Below are positions 34,255 through 42,038 of a stretch of 64,000 nt of DNA, one piece after another. The position numbers and the translations under genes are program-made. The stretch comes from a candidate division KSB3 bacterium. GTDB taxonomy: Bacteria > Moduliflexota > Moduliflexia > Moduliflexales > Moduliflexaceae. The notes under the pieces were generated by a model, which saw only the letters and a list, made by a program, of their open reading frames with translations, had not been told where the DNA came from and made no database searches. Every line of letters begins with the position of its first letter. Position 1 is the stretch's first letter. The stretch lies in contig PDSJ01000021.1 of assembly GCA_002748425.1 (NCBI GenBank), forward strand, positions 1-64,000, given 5' to 3'.

Positions 34255-35757
34255 TTAGCGGGCGACGGCCGCAGCCATAATTTTTTCCTGAGAGGCTTCT
34301 CCGCGCTGAAATTCTGCAGTCAGACGGCCTTCGTGCATCACCAGAATTCGATCGCTCATCCCAATAATCTCCGGCAGCTCCGACGATATCATGAGAATTG
34401 CCATCCCTTCGCCTGCTAAATGACTCATCAGTTGATGAATTGTCGATTTGGTTCCGACGTCAATTCCGTGCGTCGGTTCGTCAAGAATAAGAATCTTCGG
34501 CTGAGTGGCCAACCACTTCCCTAATACGATTTTCTGCTGGTTCCCTCCGGAAAGTTCCCGGGCATTTTGCCACAGGCCGGTCGCTTTTACTTCAAGGCTC
34601 TGCACAAACTGTTGGGCGGTTCTGCGTTCAGCCTGCTGATTCAGCCAGCCATGTTTTGCAAAGCGTTCAAGTATTGGCAGCGTGATATTATTGGTCAAAT
34701 CCATTGGAAGTACAAGACCGTGTTGCTGCCGATCCTCAGGAAGATACGCCACCCCGAGGGCCATCGCATCCCTGGGAGACTGAATCGTCACATCGCGGCC
34801 TTCTATGTAAATCGTTCCGCCGTCCGCAGGCTCAACGCCAAACACTGCGCGGGCAATCTCGGTGCGACGAGCACCGACCAGGCCGGCAAAGCCCAGAATT
34901 TCTCCACGTCTCAATTCAAATGAAATGTCCCGAAATAAGCCTTCTTTGCGCAAATTCTCAACCTTCAGCACGACCTCGGTGATTTCAGCGGCCTCTTTTG
35001 GAAAGAGATTATTCAGTCTCCGCCCGACCATCATCTGAATCAACTCGCCTTCAGTAATCTCATCAGTCTTTTGAGTCCCGATATAACGGCCGTCACGAAG
35101 AACCGACACGCGATCGGCAATTTCAAACAACTCTTCCAGACGATGGGAAATAAAAATAACGGCTGTGCCTCTTTCTTTTAATTGTCGGGTAATACGAAAG
35201 AGTTCTTCTGTTTCACGTAAGGTCAGGGTTGAGGTCGGTTCATCCATGAGCAACACTTTGGCATCGACGGAGAGGGCTTTTGCGATTTCCACCATCTGCT
35301 GTTCGGCAATACTCAGGCCTAAAACCCGGCTTCTGGGATTCAGATCGACCCCTAAATGCTGCAAGATTTCTTCTGAACGCTGGTACATCAGATTCCAGTC
35401 AACAGCTTTTCTCCCAGGACTAAGCGGCATGTGTCCCATAAAAATATTTTCAGCGATATTCAAATCCGGAAACAGGTTCAAATCCTGGTAAATCGCAGCA
35501 ATCCCATGCTGATGAGCAGAGAGGGTTGTATGAAAATGTGTGTGCCGGCCTTGAAAAAACATCTTTCCTTTGTTGGGCTGATACACTCCGGTAATGATTT
35601 TTACGAGAGTTGATTTTCCCGCACCATTTTCTCCGATAAGCGCATGTACTTCTCCCGGGATCAGCTCGAAAGACACATCTTGCAGCGCATGAATTCCCGC
35701 AAAAGATTTATAGATATGCTCGAGTCTCAGAATGGCTTGCTGCGTGCTTGCTTCCAT
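34255..35757 (-). CDS. rhaT: Rhamnose ABC transporter ATPase, double nucleotide-binding domain
   Basis: RbsA-type ATPase with two fused domains, 500 residues from ATG 35757 (MEASTQQAILRLEHIYKSF). Domain 1 has GENGAGKSTLVKI, LSIAEQQMVEIAKAL and VLLMDEPTSTLT. Domain 2 has the altered first site GLVGARRTE, LSGGNQQKIVLGKWL and ILILDEPTHGID. AAGGACG lies before the chosen start; the frame runs on to 35835. First gene of the leftward rhamnose operon. The symbol follows the rhizobial RhaSTPQ naming and is unrelated to the E. coli RhaT symporter. Confidence 0.9.
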   Translation of the reverse strand: MEASTQQAILRLEHIYKSFAGIHALQDVSFELIPGEVHALIGENGAGKSTLVKIITGVYQPNKGKMFFQGRHTHFHTTLSAHQHGIAAIYQDLNLFPDLNIAENIFMGHMPLSPGRKAVDWNLMYQRSEEILQHLGVDLNPRSRVLGLSIAEQQMVEIAKALSVDAKVLLMDEPTSTLTLRETEELFRITRQLKERGTAVIFISHRLEELFEIADRVSVLRDGRYIGTQKTDEITEGELIQMMVGRRLNNLFPKEAAEITEVVLKVENLRKEGLFRDISFELRRGEILGFAGLVGARRTEIARAVFGVEPADGGTIYIEGRDVTIQSPRDAMALGVAYLPEDRQQHGLVLPMDLTNNITLPILERFAKHGWLNQQAERRTAQQFVQSLEVKATGLWQNARELSGGNQQKIVLGKWLATQPKILILDEPTHGIDVGTKSTIHQLMSHLAGEGMAILMISSELPEIIGMSDRILVMHEGRLTAEFQRGEASQEKIMAAAVAR

Positions 35758-35800
35758 TATGACGTCCTTAGAACACATGTTTAAGCTAATGAAGTGAACA

Positions 35801-35824
35801 GCTGAAGCTGAATCAAGCTTCAGC
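35801..35824 (-). promoter_or_regulatory. Hairpin in the 5' leader of the rhamnose transporter operon
   Basis: GCTGAAGCT (35801-35809) and AGCTTCAGC (35816-35824) form a perfect 9-bp inverted repeat with a six-base centre. It falls between the candidate promoter and the ATPase start codon, so it would be in the untranslated leader. It could be a second regulator site or an RNA structure. Confidence 0.5.
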
Positions 35825-35846
35825 GCAATCCGCACGTTTAAAAACT

Positions 35847-35873
35847 GTTATAATGAGCGACAATTCTTGTCAA
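35847..35873 (-). promoter_or_regulatory. Candidate promoter of the leftward rhamnose operon
   Basis: On the minus strand TTGACA (35868-35873) is followed after 15 bases by TATAAC (35847-35852), about 90 bases before the ATPase start. The spacing is two bases short of ideal. A small inverted repeat, GACAA-TTC-TTGTC at 35859-35871, overlaps the -35 box and could be a protein-binding site. Confidence 0.5.
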
Positions 35874-36061
35874 CCTTTTCTCAGGAAAATTACGATTGAT
35901 GCAGCGCTCCTGGTGCCAGTTCTGAATCCCCCCAGAGGCTACTGTAATCGTTAGCAGACAGCGTATTTTTGTCAGAATTTTTTATTTTATGCACTGTTAA
36001 AATCGTTGTTCCATACATAACGCCATTGTTTTTACAAAAAAAGCTTGACAGCGCCTGACAA

Positions 36062-36079
36062 AGTGAAAACGTTTTCACT
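36062..36079. promoter_or_regulatory. LacI-family operator, perfect 18-bp palindrome
   Basis: AGTGAAAACGTTTTCACT is a perfect palindrome with the central CG and A/T flanks typical of LacI/GalR/CcpA-type operators. It lies 60 bases before the start of the LacI-type regulator gene and overlaps the expected rightward promoter, so the regulator most likely binds here to control itself and the rhamnose genes. Confidence 0.75.
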
Positions 36080-36138
36080 AAAAATTAAGACAGACCTCAT
36101 CCCATTTGACGTGCCGTGAGTGACCAGGATTTAAAAAT

Positions 36139-37305
36139 ATGAGTTCAATGAAAGAAGTTGCCAAAATGGCAAACGTGTCGGTTTCCACGGTCTCCAGAGT
36201 CATCAACCAAAGCGCACAGGTTGACCGCGAGACCAGCCGAAGAGTAGAGGACGCGATCCAGGCCCTTGATTATCGCCCCAATTTGCTGGCAAGGGGATTG
36301 CGACAGCACGGTAATCAACACGGAGACTTTCCGAGATCATTATACGCTGTCTACGAGCGCTATCGCGAACACGCTGAATCCGGGACAGCTTATCCAGGAA
36401 GCCCTGGAATGGGTAAAAAACTTGGATTTGCCAGCAGTTACGGGGCGCAGCCATTTTGCATTACTGTCGAACAAGGTCTTCTCCGGCAGGCTCAACTGGC
36501 AGGATTTCATGAAAACGATCTCATCATCCTGGACAATCAATACGATGCTGCAACAGGGCTTAAAAATGCCGAAATAATGCTCTCAAAAGAGCCGGATATT
36601 TTTATCGAACATCAAGCTGATATAAAGATCAACAGTATGATTGCTGCTCAATTTGCAGACGCTGGAATCCCCATTATTGCTGTCGATACTCCCGTGCCCG
36701 GCTCCCCGTTTATGGGGTGTCATGATTGGCAGGCCGCCATGCTCGGCGGAGAACACATGGCCTGTTTAATTGAAACCTTATGGGGAGGATGGGACGCAGT
36801 GGACCATGTCGTGCTTTTACAGAACCCTGTCGGTGGCGAAATGTCAATGCTGCGCTCAGAAGGTTTTGCTACAGCCCTGGCCCAGAAATTCGGGGAAAGG
36901 GTCGAAGAAAAAATCGTCCGTGCCAACGGCGGCACAGGAGGGGCAGAGCAATCGAAATCGGCGATGGATGACATTCTGGCCCGCTATCCGACATCGAAAA
37001 AATTTGCCGTCACTTCGTTAAATGAAGAAAGCATGTCCGGAGTCATTGTCTCGCTGCAACACGCGGGCATCTGGAATCCCGACAACATTATTATTATCAC
37101 GTTGGGGGTTGATAACCTCGGGAAACTGCAAATTCGAAAAGGACTGAGCAATGCCGGTGTAACGTTTTTTCCGGAAAAATACGGGGAATATCTCATCCCG
37201 GCTGCTTGTGCTATCCTGCAGGGCTCTCCGGTTCCCTCACACATGTATGTTGAGCACCGTATTATTAGCAGAGAAAATATCGATACCGTTTATCCATTGA
37301 TTTAA
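36139..37305 (+). CDS. LacI family transcriptional regulator of the rhamnose locus
   Basis: DNA-binding regulator with an N-terminal LacI helix-turn-helix (MKEVAKMANVSVSTVSRVIN, then the hinge YRPNLLARGLR) and a periplasmic-binding-protein-like sensor domain from about residue 95 (GKKLGFASSYGAQPFCITVE). The ligand is probably rhamnose or a catabolic intermediate. The stretch at residues about 55-93 is Arg/Gly/Pro-rich and unlike protein, while the +1 frame over 36300-36415 reads INTETFRDHYTLSTS and NPGQLIQEALEWVKNL, which looks coding. So two compensating frameshifts are likely, by mutation or sequencing error. Divergent from the transporter operon and upstream of rhaA. Confidence 0.85.
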   Translation: MSSMKEVAKMANVSVSTVSRVINQSAQVDRETSRRVEDAIQALDYRPNLLARGLRQHGNQHGDFPRSLYAVYERYREHAESGTAYPGSPGMGKKLGFASSYGAQPFCITVEQGLLRQAQLAGFHENDLIILDNQYDAATGLKNAEIMLSKEPDIFIEHQADIKINSMIAAQFADAGIPIIAVDTPVPGSPFMGCHDWQAAMLGGEHMACLIETLWGGWDAVDHVVLLQNPVGGEMSMLRSEGFATALAQKFGERVEEKIVRANGGTGGAEQSKSAMDDILARYPTSKKFAVTSLNEESMSGVIVSLQHAGIWNPDNIIIITLGVDNLGKLQIRKGLSNAGVTFFPEKYGEYLIPAACAILQGSPVPSHMYVEHRIISRENIDTVYPLI

Positions 37306-37387
37306 AGCAGCCAAAGGCGACAGATCGATTTAACGGCGATACCGCAACAATGAACGTGAATGTACAAAGACTATGAAGGAGGAAGAT

Positions 37388-38650
37388 ATGTCGAAGCTTG
37401 AAAAACGCTACCTGCTTGCGAAAGAACAATATGCCGAATCAGGCATCGATACAGATGCAGCGATAAGTACCCTGAAAACGATCCCGATCTCAATCCACTG
37501 CTGGCAGGGCGATGATGTCGGTGGTTTCGAAACACCAGATGCAGTATTGAGCGGCGGTGGCATCCAGGCGACCGGAAATTATCCGGGAAAAGCCAGATCG
37601 AATGATGAGCTGCGCGCAGATATCGACAAAGCCCTCAGTTTAATCCCCGGGAATCATCGTTTGAATCTTCATGCCATTTACGGGGATTTCGGCAGAGAAC
37701 GGGTTGACCGTGATAACGTGCTGCCGGAACATTTTACGCAATGGATCGACTGGGGAAAAGAACGAAAGATGGGGTTTGATTTTAATCCATCCTTTTTCTC
37801 GCATCCCAAGGCTGATGATGGATTCACCCTGGCCAGCTCTGACAAAGGCATCCGCCAGTTCTGGATCGAACACGGCATCGCCTGCCGCAAAATCGGTGAA
37901 GCCTTCGGAAAAGCGCTGGGAACGCCCTGTGTTACCAATATCTGGATTCCTGACGGCTATAAAGATATTCCCATCGACCGGAAGGCTCCGCGTGAGCGTC
38001 TGGCAACGGCCATTGATGCTGTCCTGAAAGAAAAAATCGACCCGCAATACAATCTGGACGCTGTGGAAAGCAAACTTTTCGGGATTGGCTCGGAAAGTTA
38101 TGTGGTCGGTTCGCACGAATTCTACCTGGCTTATGCCCTGAGCCGCAAGGTGCTTCTCTGTCTGGATGCCGGCCATTTTCACCCGACAGAAGTCATTTCC
38201 GACAAAATATCCAGTGTGTTAACGTTTTTGGATGAGATGCTCTTGCATGTCAGCCGTCCAGTTCGCTGGGACAGCGATCATGTTATCATCCTTGACGACG
38301 AGCTCCGCGCGATCGCTCAGGAACTCGTGCGAGGGGATTACCTGAACCGCGTCCATATCGGACTTGATTTCTTTGACGCCAGCATCAACCGTATCGCCGC
38401 CTGGGTCATCGGAAGCCGCAATATGATTAAGGCTCTGCTGATGGCTCTGTTAGAGCCGATCACTCAACTCCGCCTCTACGAGGCCGACGGCGACTTCACC
38501 AGCCGACTGGCAATGCTGGAAGAAATGAAAACCATGCCCTTCGGCGCAGTGTGGGACTATTATTGCGCAGAACAAAACGTCCCAGGCGGCAGCGCCTGGT
38601 TGAGTGAGGTTAAGCAGTACGAAAAAACCGTTCTTTCACAACGACATTAA
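37388..38650 (+). CDS. rhaA: L-rhamnose isomerase
   Basis: Converts L-rhamnose to L-rhamnulose, the first catabolic step. The 420-residue protein has [15 protein letters not shown] near residue 30, [32 protein letters not shown], then [11 protein letters not shown] and [13 protein letters not shown], the region with metal-binding residues. Length matches E. coli RhaA (about 419). The ATG at 37388 has AAGGAGGAAG just upstream; a second frame start at 37373 overlaps that ribosome site. It follows the LacI regulator by 82 bases. Confidence 0.95.
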   Translation: MSKLEKRYLLAKEQYAESGIDTDAAISTLKTIPISIHCWQGDDVGGFETPDAVLSGGGIQATGNYPGKARSNDELRADIDKALSLIPGNHRLNLHAIYGDFGRERVDRDNVLPEHFTQWIDWGKERKMGFDFNPSFFSHPKADDGFTLASSDKGIRQFWIEHGIACRKIGEAFGKALGTPCVTNIWIPDGYKDIPIDRKAPRERLATAIDAVLKEKIDPQYNLDAVESKLFGIGSESYVVGSHEFYLAYALSRKVLLCLDAGHFHPTEVISDKISSVLTFLDEMLLHVSRPVRWDSDHVIILDDELRAIAQELVRGDYLNRVHIGLDFFDASINRIAAWVIGSRNMIKALLMALLEPITQLRLYEADGDFTSRLAMLEEMKTMPFGAVWDYYCAEQNVPGGSAWLSEVKQYEKTVLSQRH

Positions 38651-38725
38651 GCAAGTTATGGAGTGATGGTGACTCGTGAAAATATCTAAAAAAATCTCGA
38701 GGCTCCGTTACTCCACTCCAACCTC

Positions 38726-39475
38726 ATGCCCGAAATAGTACAAAAATTGGTTACGATGTCGAACACGCTTGGGTCCGAAGCCTATGATTACATAATTTTA
38801 GGCGAAGGGAACAGCTCGGCAAAGTTAGATGAACAACATTTTCTGGTCAAAGCTTCAGGAACGCAATTGGGGACAAGTACCGAGCAGAGCTTTGTGAAAG
38901 TACAATTCGCTCCGGTGCTGGAAGCCCTGAAACACGAATCATTAAGTGATGCTGAGGTCAAAGATCTCCTGTTAAACGCCACCGTTGACAACGAGGCAAA
39001 CCGCATGCCCTCTGTGGAGACCTTTTTACATGCTATCATCCTCTCGCAGAAAGGGATTAACTATGTCGGTCATACTCATCCGACTGCCATTAACAGTATT
39101 CTCTGTTCGAAAAAAGCGGAGGAAGCATATAGCGGCTCTCTTTTTCCGGATCAAATTGTCGTGCTGGGCACGGATCCGCTTTTTATTCGCTATACAGATC
39201 CGGGGCTGATGCTTTCGAAAGCCGTGCAGACAGCTTACTCAGATTACATCGCCCGTTTCGGACACGCTCCCAAAGTTATTTATATGCAGAATCATGGCCT
39301 TATCGCCGCAGGCAAGACTGCAGATGATGTCCTCAATATCACTCAAATGGCGGTCAAAACGGCCAAGATCATTCTCAGGACGTATATGCTGGGGGGGCCG
39401 AATTTCTTGTCGGACGCCAATACCAATCGTATTGAGACACGTCCGGATGAACGTTATCGACGCAGGATGATCTAG
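38726..39475 (+). CDS. Class II aldolase/adducin family protein, probable rhamnulose-1-phosphate aldolase
   Basis: Zinc-dependent class II aldolase of 249 residues. It has the phosphate-binding-like region GEGNSSAKLDEQHFLVKASG, the zinc ligands in YVGHTHPTAINS, and a later histidine in YMQNHGLIAAGKTADD. With RhaA and RhaB in the locus, the missing step is cleavage of rhamnulose 1-phosphate to dihydroxyacetone phosphate and lactaldehyde, so this gene is the obvious candidate. It is not a close match to E. coli RhaD by eye; it looks more like the aldolase half of fused aldolase/dehydrogenase enzymes. Ribosome site before ATG 38726 is weak. Confidence 0.8.
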   Translation: MPEIVQKLVTMSNTLGSEAYDYIILGEGNSSAKLDEQHFLVKASGTQLGTSTEQSFVKVQFAPVLEALKHESLSDAEVKDLLLNATVDNEANRMPSVETFLHAIILSQKGINYVGHTHPTAINSILCSKKAEEAYSGSLFPDQIVVLGTDPLFIRYTDPGLMLSKAVQTAYSDYIARFGHAPKVIYMQNHGLIAAGKTADDVLNITQMAVKTAKIILRTYMLGGPNFLSDANTNRIETRPDERYRRRMI

Positions 39476-39785
39476 TTCAAAGAGCTTCAGCTCAGTACGT
39501 GACATGCTGAAATTCGGGACAATGCGTTGCAACGCACTGTCCCGCTTCGCCAATTCACAGCTCCAGCACGGGAGCAACAGCACCGTCAGAATGCATTAAG
39601 AATGATCTCCTGAGTCTCCGTTGCTGTGCTGCCATTCAAAGGCCTCCAGAAATTTCCCCAGGCGCTTGCACATGTGCATGTCAGCATCGCATCAGGACTA
39701 GGAAGCCCCTCAGTCCGGGCTTGACGTGAAAACGATTTCATCGCATCTCTCGTTGCTCGATCCGACGACGGAAAAGACATGCCTG
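39476..39785. other. Intergenic region with a long hairpin
   Basis: About 310 bases between the convergent class II aldolase and mtnK genes. It contains the hairpin at 39515-39544. I see no gene or promoter otherwise. Confidence 0.4.
39515..39544. repeat. 30-base hairpin after the rhamnose aldolase gene
   Basis: CGGGACA pairs with TGTCCCG, and TGCGTTG pairs with CAACGCA, with one A/C mismatch between them and no loop: the whole element is a near-perfect palindrome. It lies 40 bases past the aldolase stop. With no T-run, it could be a Rho-region stabiliser, a two-way terminator or a protein site. Confidence 0.55.
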
Positions 39786-40988
39786 TTAAAAAATCCGTGC
39801 TTTCACGAAGCCTGTCACAGCGTATATCGTCGAGAATGTGTCCCGATACATCATCAGCTCTTCTGCCATTTCCAGAATGCGAATCTGAACATCTTTGCGG
39901 CGTTCCTCATCTTCAATGCCGTCCACATCTATATTATGCGCCAAACCATGCACTCGTCGAATCATCACCATTGCAGCGAATGCCAGCGTGTCGACAAAGA
40001 GCTTTCGCATGTAAAACTGCTGATATCCTGAGACCGAGGCCGTCACATCCCTGGCATCCTTGTTCCAGTTCGCGATAAATTTTTGTTCGAACAGTGTATA
40101 AACGTCGTTGACCGTACTGATCAGATAGTCCCGATAGTCATGAATTTTTTCAAGAGGCTCGTCTTTTCCATCCCACGAGATATAGTTAATCAGGAGATTC
40201 CCGATCAGCAGGCCGGGATCGAATGCTGCCGGTCCGTAAAAGGCGAATTCGGGATCAAAGACCTTTGTTTCTTCCTCACTCGCAAAAATGGAACCTGTAT
40301 GTAAATCACCATGCAGCAAACTTTGCGCTTCCGTCAGAAAGGCATATTTATATTTGGACGCCTCGAGACGAAGCGCATTTTTTTTCCAGAAGACTTGTTC
40401 GAGGTATGGCCTGAGAGGCGGGTTGATGATGTTTCGTTCGCAATCATAATAGGGGTCGGAGCAGATAAGGTCCTCAGTAATCTTGCAGAGTTCGGGATTC
40501 ATGAACTTTTTGACCATCGCTTTCTTCTCAAAGGGATCCATATACAAATCGGATGTGTAAAAAAGCGTATTGGCCATAAACGTGGAAAGATGTTCGGAAA
40601 ATTTAGGATATTTCCTCATGTCCAACGTCCCGGGACGCATCACTCCAAGATGGGAAAGATCTTCCATGACCAGCAGCGACAGCTCTTCATCTTTATGATA
40701 GAGTCTCGGGACAAGGCCGGGAGCGAGCCTATTTTGAAGCTCAAACGCATTCGCCTCCAGAATCGCCCGATTCAAATCCAGCGGCCAGCTTTCACCAACA
40801 CAACGCACATACGGCAGAGCCTGCTTGATGATAAGCGACTTCCCACTGTGAAGATCACAAATTTTAAACACCAGATTCAGGTTTCCGTCACCGACCTCAC
40901 CGCCCTCGAGCATTGCATCGTGAGGAAAGAAATCAAGCGACTTCACGTACTCAACCGCTGTTTGTGGATCAAGACTTTTATATGCCAT
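39786..40988 (-). CDS. mtnK: S-methyl-5-thioribose kinase
   Basis: Phosphorylates 5-methylthioribose in methionine salvage. The 400-residue protein has GGEVGDGNLNLVFKI near the N-terminus, SLIIKQALPYVR with the ATP lysine, LVMEDLSHLGVMR, the catalytic LLHGDLHTGSIFA, and KVFDPEFAFYGPAAFDPG, all characteristic of MtnK rather than general kinases. AAGGAGGAGA precedes ATG 40988. No other mtn genes lie nearby, so the salvage pathway is scattered. A promoter candidate is at 41051-41078. Confidence 0.92.
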   Translation of the reverse strand: MAYKSLDPQTAVEYVKSLDFFPHDAMLEGGEVGDGNLNLVFKICDLHSGKSLIIKQALPYVRCVGESWPLDLNRAILEANAFELQNRLAPGLVPRLYHKDEELSLLVMEDLSHLGVMRPGTLDMRKYPKFSEHLSTFMANTLFYTSDLYMDPFEKKAMVKKFMNPELCKITEDLICSDPYYDCERNIINPPLRPYLEQVFWKKNALRLEASKYKYAFLTEAQSLLHGDLHTGSIFASEEETKVFDPEFAFYGPAAFDPGLLIGNLLINYISWDGKDEPLEKIHDYRDYLISTVNDVYTLFEQKFIANWNKDARDVTASVSGYQQFYMRKLFVDTLAFAAMVMIRRVHGLAHNIDVDGIEDEERRKDVQIRILEMAEELMMYRDTFSTIYAVTGFVKARIF

Positions 40989-41310
40989 AACGCGTCTCCT
41001 CCTTATGATGAGATGTTAATACCTGCATCATTTCTGAAAAATTTTTAAATATCTTAAAAAACTTTCAGAATTTGTCAATTATTAAGCCGATACGAGAACA
41101 TACAAGCCGATTTTTCTGGAGAATCCAAGGCATAGCATCTTCGGCATGATATATAAAAAATTTAGCTTAATTTTCTTGACAGAGCATAGATGATTACTGC
41201 AGAGAGTATGAAAATTATCTTCTACAAATGCATTCACCCATGAATATTCTTCAATGTCCCGAAGAGCTGAACATCAGACATCACGGTTTCTAACGTTAAA
41301 GAAAAAAATT
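40989..41310. other. Upstream region of mtnK and of the decayed block
   Basis: AT-rich region of about 320 bases. It holds the mtnK promoter candidate (41051-41078) and a TTGACA at 41176-41181 on the plus strand with no matching -10. The rest shows no gene; decayed clpP sequence may begin here but is not recognisable. Confidence 0.4.
41051..41078 (-). promoter_or_regulatory. mtnK: Candidate mtnK promoter
   Basis: On the minus strand TTGACA (41073-41078) is followed after 16 bases by TAAGAT (41051-41056), about 63 bases before the mtnK start codon. No riboswitch-size leader fits between promoter and gene. Confidence 0.5.
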
Positions 41311-41559
41311 ATGGCAGCAGCTGCCCCCTGGGTTACGGTAAGGAAAACGTTACTGTCTGCAACATGCTCGAATTATGATTCATCGACCCTGGGGCGCGAT
41401 TCAGGGGCAGGCGTCCGATATCGAAATTCATGCCAATGAAATCCTTTGCACAAAAAAAACGCTCAATAAGATTCTTGACAGAGCGGGATTAGTTCATGTC
41501 AGCAGAAGAGGCTTGTGAATACGGAATTATCGATGACATTATCACTCGCCAGGAAGAAT
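41311..41559 (+). pseudogene. clpP: clpP remnant (ATP-dependent Clp protease proteolytic subunit)
   Basis: From 41348 one frame reads [16 protein letters not shown], then [16 protein letters not shown] and LNKIL, the C-terminal half of ClpP around the catalytic histidine region. The frame then degenerates and stops at 41518. A different frame from 41496 reads [16 protein letters not shown], the closing ClpP motif. The stretch normally between them (about 20 residues) is missing or scrambled. Upstream, 41311-41340 might keep traces of the Ala-rich segment. The serine active site and the N-terminal half are absent, so this is a dead fragment. The last part forms the false start of the next open frame. 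Confidence 0.8.
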
Positions 41560-41608
41560 CAAATCGTCAATGCTGCGTGGCAGTACTGCGTACACTTCGT
41601 ATAAATGT

Positions 41609-41972
41609 TACAATGCGGCCTCAAAAATTTTTCTTTCCACAATCACATACTGAAATGCGGATCTTCAGTGTTCGTTCTCTCCCTGTGGCCTGGAAGGTGC
41701 TGCAAGCCCACGACCTCAGCCTATTTCGTTGTTCGCCCGACTCTTCATGGCGGGAAGCGCTTCCGGTTCTCCTTTTAGGATCAGCCTGGTTTTCGCTCTG
41801 GCATCTGCATTCTCCGGCTGTTTTTGCTCACGGCTGGACAAGTGTGCGGTTTCAAACTTTTATGACGTTTTGGGCAGGGCTGCTGTTTAACTTCATATGT
41901 CACTGGACCGGCAGCATTTGGCTGGTCATCCCACTGCATGCTGCAGGAAATTTTGCAGTCAGTTTTATCTGA
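41609..41972 (+). pseudogene. C-terminal remnant of a CPBP-family intramembrane protease
   Basis: The last 85 residues of the open frame that ends at 41972 show the CPBP/CAAX-protease C-terminal motifs: GSAWFSLWHLHSP with its conserved histidine, a following membrane helix, and HWTGSIWLVIPLHAAGNF with the second histidine. The essential glutamate pair with arginine (EExxxR) expected earlier is missing, as is most of the membrane domain. The sequence is in frame with the tail of clpP, so the apparent 158-residue gene at 41496-41972 is a join of two unrelated remnants and is unlikely to work. Confidence 0.65.
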
Positions 41973-42038
41973 GGGCATGCGATGAAAGAACATGTTTGTG
42001 CTATGACACATTCTACACCCTATAAAGGAAAAAATATT

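Larger units (their letters stand above)
35758..36138. other. Divergent control region of the rhamnose locus
   Basis: About 380 bases between the leftward transporter/kinase operon and the rightward LacI-rhaA-aldolase genes. It holds a leader hairpin (35801-35824), a minus-strand promoter (35847-35873) and the operator palindrome (36062-36079), each listed separately. TTGACA at 36045-36050 and CTGACA at 36055-36060 point right just before the operator. No gene is present. Confidence 0.6.

Noticed and set aside
41496..41972. A single 158-residue gene
   Set aside because: Its first 20 residues are the end of ClpP and its last 85 are the end of a CPBP protease; it is a join of two remnants, not a new protein.
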